From DASPFV01 sp035620975 (GTDB lineage Bacteria; Acidobacteriota; Vicinamibacteria; Vicinamibacterales; 2-12-FULL-66-21): a DNA stretch of 21,147 nt. The notes beneath the pieces were generated by a model, which ran no database searches, was not told the origin of the DNA, and saw only the letters and a program-made list of their open reading frames with translations. Both the position numbers and the translations under genes were made by a program. Positions 1-6,458 of the stretch are shown piece by piece (positions within the stretch are counted from its first letter, which is position 1; each line of letters opens with the position of its first letter). The stretch spans positions 1-21,147 of the forward strand of contig DASPFV010000273.1 in the NCBI GenBank assembly GCA_035620975.1. The letters run 5' to 3'.

Positions 1-13
1 TTAGTACGTCAGT

Positions 14-71
14 GCAAGACCTGACCCCCTGCCGTACCCCCCTGCCGTACGGCAACGCAAGACCTGACCCC
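14..71. repeat. Nested short direct repeats upstream of the GT87 gene
   Basis: A 15-bp sequence, GCAAGACCTGACCCC, occurs perfectly at 14-28 and 57-71. Between the copies, the 13-bp unit CCCCCTGCCGTAC is tandemly duplicated at 25-37 and 38-50, and TGCCGTACGGCA at 43-54 is a perfect palindrome. This is intergenic repeat structure, so the open frame running through it from 12 is unlikely to be translated. From memory only, similar CAAGACCTGACCCC strings lie near REP-associated (Y1) transposases in other genomes. No transposase is visible here. Confidence 0.75.
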
Positions 72-92
72 ACTTGTGGCACAGTCTCTGCC

Positions 93-1232
93 GTGACGGA
101 CGGCAGGGGCGGGCGGGCGGCGGCGATCGCGCTGGTCGGGCTGCTCGTGCTTGGCTCCCTCACGGCGCCGCGGTTCACACGCGGGATGCGCGACTTCGAG
201 GTGTACCACCTCGCGGCGCAGCGCGCAGCCGCCGGCGAGCCGCTCTACCGCACCGACGACGAACACTACCAGTTCAAGTACCTCCCGGCCTTTGCCGTCC
301 TGGCCAGACCGCTCGGGGCAATCCCCCTTCACCAGGCCAAGCTGGCCTGGTTTCTCGCGAGCCTCGTCCTGCTCCACCTGCTCGTTCTGCTCAGCCTCCA
401 GCTCCTCCCGGAACGGCGGCTGCCCGGCTGGCTGCTGGCGGTGATCGTTGTCGTCGCCATGAGCAAGTTCTTCGGCCACGAGCTCGTGCTCGGGCAGGCC
501 AACCTGCTGCTCGGGACGATGATTGCCGCAGCGACACTGTGTCTGCATCGCGGCCGCGATGCTGCCGCGGGCGCGCTGCTCGCAGCCGCCGTCATCGTCA
601 AACCCTACGCCGGGCTGTTCATCCCCTGGATCGCCGCACAGCGTCGCTGGCGGGCCGTCCTTGCCGCAGGGGCTGGAGCGGCGCTCGCCATGGCGCTCCC
701 GCTGCCCGTGTACGGCCCTGGTGGGATGCTCGATCTGCACGCCGCCTGGTGGGAGACCGTCACCACGTCGACCGCCCCCAACCTCCTGAACCAGGACAAC
801 GTGTCACTCGCCGCGATGTTCGCGAAGTGGCTCGGGCCCGGTCCGCTCGCTGGAGGGCTCGCCGCCCTCGGGGGACTGGTGCTGCTCGCTTTGGCGGGCG
901 CCGTGTTCGCGAGGCGTCGACGGGTGAACACGCCCGAGAGCCTCGAGGCGGCCCTGCTCCTGACCCTGCTGCCACTGTTGTCGCCACAGGGATGGGACTA
1001 CGTCTTCCTCCTCTCGACGCCCGCGATCGTGATGCTCGCCAACTACCACGACGTGATGCCGGCCTGGCTCCGCCTGCTCTCGGCCGCCGCAGTGGCGACG
1101 ATTGGCCTGAGCCTCTTCGACCTGCTCGGACGTGAGCGCTACGCCGCGTTCATGGCGCTGTCGGTAATCACCGTCTGTTACCTGATCATCGTCGCCGTCC
1201 TCGCGTGGATCCGCTTCCGCAGAATCGCGTGA
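93..1232 (+). CDS. GT87 family (DUF2029) membrane glycosyltransferase
   Basis: Integral membrane glycosyltransferase of the GT87/DUF2029 type. Characterised relatives transfer mannose from polyprenyl-phosphate-mannose to lipid-linked glycans on the outer face of the cytoplasmic membrane. The product has about 379 residues with many hydrophobic helices. Family hallmarks are the DFEVYHLAAQRAAAGEPLYR loop after the first helix, the GQANLLLG helix near residues 134-141, and the KPYAGLFIPW segment beginning at K170. The C-terminal PLLSPQGWDYVFLL block is also typical. The frame is open from a GTG at 12, but that stretch consists of short repeats, so the GTG at 93, just before the first membrane helix, is preferred. 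No clear Shine-Dalgarno sequence precedes either. Substrate is unknown; the family call is solid. Confidence 0.85.
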   Translation: MTDGRGGRAAAIALVGLLVLGSLTAPRFTRGMRDFEVYHLAAQRAAAGEPLYRTDDEHYQFKYLPAFAVLARPLGAIPLHQAKLAWFLASLVLLHLLVLLSLQLLPERRLPGWLLAVIVVVAMSKFFGHELVLGQANLLLGTMIAAATLCLHRGRDAAAGALLAAAVIVKPYAGLFIPWIAAQRRWRAVLAAGAGAALAMALPLPVYGPGGMLDLHAAWWETVTTSTAPNLLNQDNVSLAAMFAKWLGPGPLAGGLAALGGLVLLALAGAVFARRRRVNTPESLEAALLLTLLPLLSPQGWDYVFLLSTPAIVMLANYHDVMPAWLRLLSAAAVATIGLSLFDLLGRERYAAFMALSVITVCYLIIVAVLAWIRFRRIA

Positions 1233-1239
1233 GCCCGAA

Positions 1240-1259
1240 CCTCACCCGGCGGCGTGAGG
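1240..1259 (+). terminator. Weak hairpin after the GT87 gene
   Basis: CCTCAC at 1240-1245 pairs with GTGAGG at 1254-1259 across an 8-nt loop, starting 8 nt after the GT87 stop codon. No T-tract follows, so termination is only a possibility. Confidence 0.25.
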
Positions 1260-1343
1260 GCACGGCGCAGCCGACGACAGCCAGCGATCTCGCCCTGAAG
1301 ACCGGGCGTCATGACCCCGGGCTGGACCGCCGGACCATCCGAT

Positions 1344-3932
1344 ATGATTCGTGTGGTGCTCGAGATGAATGGAGTTCTGCTCAGCCTCGTCATGACCGCA
1401 GCGATCCAGTCCCCGCCTGCCCCGGCGGACGAACCTCCAGGGCCGGGCATTTCTCGGGCGCTCGCCGAGGATCGCGCGCGGCGTATCCGGGACCTGCGCT
1501 ACGATCTCGATCTCACCGTCCCGGCTTCGCCGTCCGAACGGCTGACCGGCCGCTTGTCCATTCGTTTCACGCTCCGCGATGCCTCGCGTCCGCTGGCGCT
1601 CGACTTCGGCGGCGCCGGGTCCGTGAAGGGCGCTGCCGTGGCCGGCACGCCCACCGAGCTGCTCGTGGCGCGGGACCACCTCGTCGTACCCTCCTCGGCG
1701 CTGCGGGAGGGGGCAAACGAGATCGCCATCGAGTTCCTCGCCGGGGACGCGGCGCTCAATCGCAATCCCGAGTTTCTCTATACCCTGTTCGTCCCGGCAC
1801 GGGCGCACCTCGCGATCCCCTGCTTCGACCAGCCGGACCTCAAGGCCCGCTGGACGCTCGCGCTCGACATGCCGGAGGCGTGGGAAGCCGTGTCGAACGG
1901 CGCGGAAGTGTCGCGCTCTACCGCAGGCGGCCGCCGGCGTCTGAGGTTTGCCGAGACACCCCCGCTGCCGACATACCTCTTCGCGTTCGGCGCCGGCCGG
2001 TTCAGCATGGAGCGCGCGGAAAGGAACGGACGGACCTTCAGACTGCTGCACCGCGAGACCGACGCGGAAAAGGTGGCCAGGAACCGCGAGGCGATCTTCG
2101 ACCTGCACGCCGCAGCGCTCGAGTGGCTCGAGCGCTACACCGGCCTCCCTTACCCCTGGGGCAAGTTCGACTTCCTCCTCCTCCCCTCGTTCCAGTTCGG
2201 CGGAATGGAGCACGCCGGCGCGATCTACTACAACGCGGCCGCCCTGTTCCTCGACCCCTCGGCCACCCAGCACCAGCAGCTCAATCGCGCGCACCTGATT
2301 GCGCACGAGACCGCTCACATGTGGTTCGGCGACCTCGTCACCATGCGCTGGTTCGACGACGTGTGGATGAAGGAGGTGTTCGCGAACTTCATGGCGGCGA
2401 AGATCGTGAATCCCGCGTTTCCGGAGATCGACCACGAGCTCCGCTTCCTGTACGACCACTTCCCCGATGCGTACGACATCGATCGAACGCCCGGCACCAA
2501 CGCAATCCGCCAGCCGCTCGACAACCTGAACGAAGCCGGCACGCTGTACGGCGCCATCATCTACAAGAAGGCGCCAATCGTCATGCGCCAGCTCGAGCTG
2601 ATGCTGGGCGAGACGGCGTTCCAGCAGGGTCTGCAGCAGTATCTGCGACGGCACGCGTTCGCCAACGCGACCTGGCTCGACCTGATCGCCCTGCTGGATC
2701 AACGGACGTCCGAGAATCTGTTCGAGTGGAGTCGGGCGTGGGTCGAAGAGGCCGGCCGCCCGATCGTCACCACAGAGCTGCGCGTGGAGGACGGACGGAT
2801 CGCCGCACTCGCGTTCGCCCAGCGGGATCCAGCGGCGCGGCGGGGGCTCGTCTGGAACCAGCGGCTGCGCGTCGCTATCGGGACGTCACAGGGGATTCGC
2901 GAGTTCCCCGTTCACCTCGATCGCGAGCGCGTCGAGGTGGACGCAGCCATCGGGCTGCCCGAGCCACATTTCGTGCTGCCGTCGGGCGATGGTTTCGGCT
3001 ACGGCGGATTCGAGCTGGATCAGAGGACGATCGCGTACCTGTCGGCGCATCTGCCCGATATCGAGGACCCGCTCACGCGCGGGGCGGCCTGGCTCACGCT
3101 CTGGGAGCAGATGCTGGATGGCCGGGTCACGCCGTCCGAGGTGGTAGCCCTCGCGATCCGTGCGCTGCCGCGGGAAACCGACGAGCAGAAGGTCCAGCGC
3201 ATCCTGGGCTGGGCCGAAGAGGCGTTCTGGCGGTTCCTGACCGCCTCCGAGCGCGCAGCCGTGGCGCCCGTCCTCGAGCGCGTCCTGCGCGAGGGGCTCG
3301 ACGCCGCGACCGCCAGCAGCCGCAAGTCGGCCTGGTTCTCGACGCTGCGCGACGTGGCACACGCGCCGGCCGTGCTGGCGTGGCTGGAACGGATCTGGCG
3401 CGGGACCGAGGAAGTGCCGGGGCTCACGCTTGCTGAGCCGGACTACATCACGCTCGCGCTGGAACTGGCCGTGAGGGACGTGCCGGCATGGAAGGACATC
3501 CTCGACGGCCAGCAGGCGAGAACCGGGAACCCGGACCGCCGGGCGCGCTTCGAGTTCGTCCGGCCTGCGCTCTCACCGGACCAACGTGTTCGCGACGCAT
3601 TCTTCGAGAGCCTGACGGACGTGACGAACCGGCGTCACGAGCCGTGGGTGCTCGAAGCGCTGTCGTACCTGCACCACCCGCTCCGCGCCGAGGCGTCGGC
3701 GCGCTACGTGCCGGCGAGCCTGGAGATGCTGCGCGAGATCCAGCGGACGGGCGACATCTTCTTCCCGAAGCGGTGGACCGACGCCACGCTGGGCGGCCAC
3801 AGCTCCACCCGGGTCGCCGGGATGGTGAAGGCCTTTCTGGCGGGCCTGCCGGAAGACTACCCCGACCGGCTCCGCCGGATCGTGCTCTCGTCGTCGGACA
3901 AGCTCTTCCGCGCGAGCGGCATGGCCCGCTGA
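1344..3932 (+). CDS. Exported M1 family zinc aminopeptidase
   Basis: Zinc metallo-aminopeptidase of the M1 (aminopeptidase N/ERAP) family, which removes N-terminal residues from peptides. From ATG 1344 the product has 862 residues, normal for the family. It starts with a short signal-like hydrophobic segment (about 8-22) and a Pro-rich linker, then the N-terminal beta domain. The exopeptidase motif is GGMEH at 286-290 rather than the classical GAMEN. The zinc site is HETAH at 321-325 with the third ligand E344 exactly 18 residues later, in WMKEVFANF rather than the usual NEGFA. This variant pair is recurrent in a bacterial subfamily, so activity is expected. The C-terminal third (about 520-860) is a helical ERAP-like domain. 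Starts at 1311 or 1365 are also possible; no start has a strong Shine-Dalgarno sequence. The stop codon is embedded in the downstream repeat. Confidence 0.93.
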   Translation: MIRVVLEMNGVLLSLVMTAAIQSPPAPADEPPGPGISRALAEDRARRIRDLRYDLDLTVPASPSERLTGRLSIRFTLRDASRPLALDFGGAGSVKGAAVAGTPTELLVARDHLVVPSSALREGANEIAIEFLAGDAALNRNPEFLYTLFVPARAHLAIPCFDQPDLKARWTLALDMPEAWEAVSNGAEVSRSTAGGRRRLRFAETPPLPTYLFAFGAGRFSMERAERNGRTFRLLHRETDAEKVARNREAIFDLHAAALEWLERYTGLPYPWGKFDFLLLPSFQFGGMEHAGAIYYNAAALFLDPSATQHQQLNRAHLIAHETAHMWFGDLVTMRWFDDVWMKEVFANFMAAKIVNPAFPEIDHELRFLYDHFPDAYDIDRTPGTNAIRQPLDNLNEAGTLYGAIIYKKAPIVMRQLELMLGETAFQQGLQQYLRRHAFANATWLDLIALLDQRTSENLFEWSRAWVEEAGRPIVTTELRVEDGRIAALAFAQRDPAARRGLVWNQRLRVAIGTSQGIREFPVHLDRERVEVDAAIGLPEPHFVLPSGDGFGYGGFELDQRTIAYLSAHLPDIEDPLTRGAAWLTLWEQMLDGRVTPSEVVALAIRALPRETDEQKVQRILGWAEEAFWRFLTASERAAVAPVLERVLREGLDAATASSRKSAWFSTLRDVAHAPAVLAWLERIWRGTEEVPGLTLAEPDYITLALELAVRDVPAWKDILDGQQARTGNPDRRARFEFVRPALSPDQRVRDAFFESLTDVTNRRHEPWVLEALSYLHHPLRAEASARYVPASLEMLREIQRTGDIFFPKRWTDATLGGHSSTRVAGMVKAFLAGLPEDYPDRLRRIVLSSSDKLFRASGMAR

Positions 3933-4090
3933 CGGCCACGGAAGAACACGGACGAACACGGACGAACAGGGACACAGAATTGTTCCGTGGCCGTCGCTTC
4001 CGTGTTCGTCCGTGTTCTTCCGTGGCCGTCCCTGGCGGTCCGTCGCGGTCCGTGTTCGTCCGTGGCGGTGTTTCGTGTGCTTCTGTGGCG
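3931..4090. repeat. Palindromic intergenic repeat (GTCCGTGTTCGTCCGTGG family)
   Basis: Two 32-nt arms, 3931-3962 and 3999-4030, are perfect reverse complements separated by a 36-nt spacer. The spacer carries a partial extra arm (3983-3995) that can also pair with the left arm. Degenerate further units continue to about 4090, for example CGTGTTCGTCCGTGG at 4051-4065. The element fills the entire interval between two convergent stop codons: its first base lies inside the M1 peptidase TGA and it ends at the TAA of the small membrane protein. A transcript from either side would form a very stable hairpin, so it probably acts as a bidirectional terminator or mRNA end stabiliser. From memory, similar short-unit repeats are common in Acidobacteria, Verrucomicrobia and Planctomycetes. 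Confidence 0.85.
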
Positions 4091-4177
4091 TTACGCGGTC
4101 TGCTTCTTGCGCGCGCTGCGACGACGCACGTAGAAGATCCCGATGACGCCAATCAGCACTGCTGCGGCTGCAAACAT
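4091..4177 (-). CDS. 28-residue single-TM membrane miniprotein
   Basis: Small open frame of 28 codons plus TAA. Residues 2-17 are hydrophobic (MFAAAAVLIGVIGIFYV begins the protein) and the rest is a basic tail, RRRSARKKQTA. This predicts one membrane helix with the C-terminus in the cytoplasm by the positive-inside rule. A GGGAGGG Shine-Dalgarno sequence lies 8 nt before the ATG at 4177, which strongly supports translation and this start. The frame remains open upstream, but nothing there looks coding. The gene is convergent with the M1 peptidase and divergent from the asparaginase-like gene, so it is monocistronic. Size and shape recall small accessory subunits of membrane complexes (KdpF or CydX-like) or regulatory miniproteins, but there is no recognisable family and no function is assigned. 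Confidence 0.6.
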   Translation of the reverse strand: MFAAAAVLIGVIGIFYVRRRSARKKQTA

Positions 4178-4185
4178 GTTCACTG

Positions 4186-4192
4186 CCCTCCC
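4186..4192 (-). promoter_or_regulatory. Ribosome binding site of the membrane miniprotein
   Basis: On the minus strand this reads GGGAGGG, 8 nt before the ATG at 4177. It is one of the best Shine-Dalgarno matches in the window, and it fixes the miniprotein start rather than an upstream extension. Confidence 0.6.
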
Positions 4193-4260
4193 GAGGTGCC
4201 AGGGAAAGAGGCAACGACGGTGCCGCAGCAGTCGGCACGGGCGGACCGCCGGCGGGAAGT

Positions 4261-4287
4261 CCCTGCGACAGCAGGGTTTGCCTGCTG
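4261..4287 (+). other. Two overlapping, mutually exclusive hairpins upstream of the asparaginase-like gene
   Basis: CCCTGC (4261-4266) can pair with GCAGGG (4271-4276). Alternatively CAGCAGG (4269-4275) can pair with CCTGCTG (4281-4287). The two stems compete for the same bases, as in attenuators, but the element lies 120 nt before the next start codon, no leader peptide is evident, and chance is possible. The rest of 4178-4408 shows no gene. Confidence 0.3.
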
Positions 4288-4408
4288 AGGATCGAGCGGG
4301 CGGCAGCGGGGCCTGCACTGGAATGCACGGACGTCCTCGGACAGAATAGTCGGGGCGGTTGCAGTTCTGTGCCCGCAGAAGCACCTGGCGCCTCGACGGC
4401 CGATCACC

Positions 4409-4903
4409 TTGGCGAGCATCCTGATCCTGGTCACCGGCGGCACGTTCGACAAGGAATACGACGAGCTGAGCGGCCGCCTCTTCTTCCGCGACACGCACGT
4501 GCCCGAGATGCTGCGCCTCGGCCGTTGCCGCCTCGACGTCCGGGTCGAGACGGCGATGATGATGGACAGCCTCGAGATGACCGACCACCACCGGGAGAGG
4601 ATCGTCACCCGCTGCCGATCGTCGGCCGAGCGTGCGATCGTGGTCACGCACGGCACCGACACGATGGTGGAGACCGCGCGGTCCCTGGCTGCAGCGGGCC
4701 TGCGGGATCGCACGATCGTGCTGACGGGCGCGATGGTCCCCTACGCGTTCGGCAGCTCGGACGGGCTGTTCAACCTGGGCAGCGCGTTGTCGTTCGCGCA
4801 GGTGCTGCCGCCGGGCGTGTACGTGGCCATGAACGGCCAGCACTTCCCCTGGGATCGCGTCCGCAAGAACCGGGAGAGCGGCGTATTCGAGGCGATCGGC
4901 TGA
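4409..4903 (+). CDS. Single-domain asparaginase-like protein
   Basis: Resembles only the N-terminal catalytic domain of L-asparaginases: 164 residues against about 330 for the full-length enzymes, with no C-terminal domain before the stop. Visible motifs are VTGGTFDK at 8-15 (catalytic Thr12) and VTHGTDTM at 79-86 (Thr83-Asp84), then LTGAMVPYAF and SSDGLFNL, which match the substrate-site loops. In full-length enzymes the catalytic lysine follows in the next helix; here that stretch reads GSALSFAQVLPPGV and has no lysine, so hydrolysis of asparagine is uncertain. One-domain homologues are known and uncharacterised. The start is a TTG just before the first beta strand, with no visible Shine-Dalgarno sequence. 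The stop overlaps the start of the aminotransferase (TGATG), implying coupled translation and a shared role. Confidence 0.8.
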   Translation: MASILILVTGGTFDKEYDELSGRLFFRDTHVPEMLRLGRCRLDVRVETAMMMDSLEMTDHHRERIVTRCRSSAERAIVVTHGTDTMVETARSLAAAGLRDRTIVLTGAMVPYAFGSSDGLFNLGSALSFAQVLPPGVYVAMNGQHFPWDRVRKNRESGVFEAIG

Positions 4904-6045
4904 TGCGTCTGGAATCCAAGCTCCCCGAGGTCGGCACGACGATCTTCACGGTCATGTCGCGGCTGGCGGCCGATCTCGGCGCCATAAATCTCTCGCAGGG
5001 CTTCCCCGATTTCGACTGCGACCCCGCCCTCGTGGATGCCGTCGCGCGGCACATGCGCGACGCGCGCAACCAGTACGCGCCGATGCACGGCATCGCGCCG
5101 CTGCGCGAGGCGATCGCGGCGATGTACGCCGCGTCGCACGGCCGCCACTACGATCCGGAGACCGAAGTGACGGTCACGTCCGGCGCAACGGAGGCAATCT
5201 TCGACGCCGTGGCCGCGGTCGTACGTGCCGGCGACGAGGTGATCGTCCTCGAGCCGTGCTACGACTCCTACCTGCCGGCCATCCGGCTGAGTGGAGGCAT
5301 CCCGGTCGTCCTGTCGCTGCAGTATCCCGATTACGCCATCGACTGGCGGGCCGTCGCCCGGGCGATCTCGGCGCGCACCCGGATGATCATGCTGAACAGC
5401 CCGCACAACCCGACCGGCGCGGTGCTGGGCCCCGACGACATCGCCGAACTGGTCGCGCTCGTCGACGGAACCGACCTCGTCGTCCTCGGTGACGAAGTCT
5501 ACGAGCACATCATCTTCGACGGTCTGCGCCACGAGAGCCTGGCGCGCTACGACGGCCTGGCGTCGCGCAGCGTGGTGGTGGGCTCGTTCGGCAAGTCCTT
5601 CCACACCACCGGCTGGAAAGTGGGCTACGCGGTCGCCCCGGCGCCGCTCACGACCGAGTTCCGCAAGGTCCACCAGTTCGTGACCTTCTCGACGAACACG
5701 CCGATGCAGTACGGGATCGCGGAGTTCCTGAGGTCGAGCGGCACGCTCTCGACGCTGGGTCCCTTCTTCCAGGCCAAGCGCGACCTGTTCCTGCGGCTGA
5801 TGGAGGGATCGCGCTTCCGGCCGCTCCGGTGCCGCGGAAGTTACTTCCAGCTCATGGACTACTCGGCGATTACGACCGAGCCGGACGCCGAGTTCGCGGT
5901 ACGGCTGACGCGGACGCACGGCGTGGCGTCGATCCCGACCTCGCCGTTCCTGCACGTGGCCCCCGCCCCGCCCGTCCTGCGATTCTGCTTCGCGAAGAAG
6001 GACGAGACGCTCGAGCAGGCGGCCGAGCGCCTGTGCCGGGTCTGA
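4903..6045 (+). CDS. PLP-dependent aminotransferase, methionine aminotransferase (YbdL) type
   Basis: Fold-type I class I/II aminotransferase of 380 residues, cytoplasmic. It closely follows the YbdL/kynurenine-glutamine transaminase group, whose bacterial members prefer methionine and aromatic or histidine amino donors. Motifs: INLSQGFPDFDCDP near the N-terminus, NQYAPMHGIAPLREAIA, NSPHNPTGAV (PLP-site Asn), GDEVYEHIIFDG, and GSFGKSFHTTGWKVGY with the Schiff-base lysine at K231. The carboxylate-binding Arg is expected in LRFCFAKKDETL near the C-terminus. The ATG overlaps the previous stop by one base. A transaminase paired with a putative amidase-type protein recalls the glutamine-transaminase/omega-amidase route of methionine salvage, but that link is inference. 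Confidence 0.88.
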   Translation: MRLESKLPEVGTTIFTVMSRLAADLGAINLSQGFPDFDCDPALVDAVARHMRDARNQYAPMHGIAPLREAIAAMYAASHGRHYDPETEVTVTSGATEAIFDAVAAVVRAGDEVIVLEPCYDSYLPAIRLSGGIPVVLSLQYPDYAIDWRAVARAISARTRMIMLNSPHNPTGAVLGPDDIAELVALVDGTDLVVLGDEVYEHIIFDGLRHESLARYDGLASRSVVVGSFGKSFHTTGWKVGYAVAPAPLTTEFRKVHQFVTFSTNTPMQYGIAEFLRSSGTLSTLGPFFQAKRDLFLRLMEGSRFRPLRCRGSYFQLMDYSAITTEPDAEFAVRLTRTHGVASIPTSPFLHVAPAPPVLRFCFAKKDETLEQAAERLCRV

Positions 6046-6065
6046 GAGCGCGATGGCGGCATCGT

Positions 6066-6113
6066 GAACCCTGAACCTTGAACCTGGAACCCTGAACCTG
6101 GAACCCTGAACCT
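6066..6113. repeat. Seven tandem heptamers, consensus GAACCYK
   Basis: Successive units are GAACCCT, GAACCTT, GAACCTG, GAACCCT, GAACCTG, GAACCCT and GAACCT(C). They begin 20 nt after the aminotransferase stop and end 48 nt before pntAB. The opposite strand reads as repeated CAGGTTC. The related string CCTTGGAACTTGAAC is found at 11187-11201 in the upstream region of the DUF3014 gene. The units are too short and spacerless for CRISPR. Confidence 0.85.
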
Positions 6114-6150
6114 CGCATTGACTATACTGACCCCCACCCGCACCTCTCTC

Positions 6151-6154
6151 AGGA
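6151..6154 (+). promoter_or_regulatory. Ribosome binding site of pntAB
   Basis: AGGA lies 7 nt before the ATG at 6162. A TATACT hexamer at 6123-6128 could serve as a -10 element, but no matching -35 is seen because the heptamer repeats occupy that position. Confidence 0.45.
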
Positions 6155-6161
6155 CAAACCT

Positions 6162-6458
6162 ATGACTGAACTCGACCTCTGGTCGATGCTGTTCGTCTTC
6201 ATGCTCGCCACGTTCGTGGGCTTCCAGGTGATTCAGAACGTCTCCCGCCTGCTGCACACGCCACTGATGTCGCTGACCAACGCGATCTCGGCCATCGCGG
6301 TCGTCGGCGCGATCCTCGTGACCGGCGAACAGGCGTCGACCACCGCGACGTGGCTCGGCGCCGTGGCCGTGGCGGCGTCCGTGACCAACATCGTGAGCGG
6401 GTTCCTCATCACCGACCGCATGCTGCGGATGTTCCGCGAGCGGGGGAAGAAGTCGTGA
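6162..6458 (+). CDS. pntAB: NAD(P) transhydrogenase subunit alpha part 2 (PntAB)
   Basis: Small membrane subunit (98 residues) of the proton-translocating NAD(P) transhydrogenase, corresponding to the C-terminal membrane part of E. coli PntA or to PntAB of three-gene systems. Three hydrophobic helices are visible: about 7-27, 42-58 and 63-85. The PLMSLTNAISAIAVVGA stretch is characteristic and is followed by SVTNIVSGFLITDRMLRMF. Together with PntB it forms the proton channel that couples hydride transfer from NADH to NADP+ with proton entry. The stop overlaps the GTG start of pntB (GTGA), so the two are translationally coupled. The expected partner pntAA, carrying the NAD(H)-binding domain, should lie immediately upstream; here that place is taken by repeats and the aminotransferase. 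Confidence 0.93.
   Translation: MTELDLWSMLFVFMLATFVGFQVIQNVSRLLHTPLMSLTNAISAIAVVGAILVTGEQASTTATWLGAVAVAASVTNIVSGFLITDRMLRMFRERGKKS

Noticed and set aside
12..92. N-terminal extension of the GT87 protein from GTG 12
   Set aside because: The stretch is made of nested exact DNA repeats and lacks a ribosome site; the GTG at 93 just before the first helix fits better.
1242..2702. Long minus-strand open frame opposite the M1 peptidase
   Set aside because: It is antisense to a gene with perfect M1 motifs, has Arg/Val/Glu-biased GC-shadow composition and shows no domain.
1205..3436. 743-codon plus-strand frame overlapping the M1 peptidase
   Set aside because: Arg/Pro/Ala-rich out-of-frame translation typical of GC-rich DNA; the true frame is fixed by HETAH and GGMEH.
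3931..4090. Possible insertion sequence
   Set aside because: No transposase or target duplication; the 160 bp consist entirely of repeat units, so it is treated as an intergenic repeat.
6066..6113. Possible CRISPR-like array
   Set aside because: Units are 7 nt with no spacers and no cas genes nearby.
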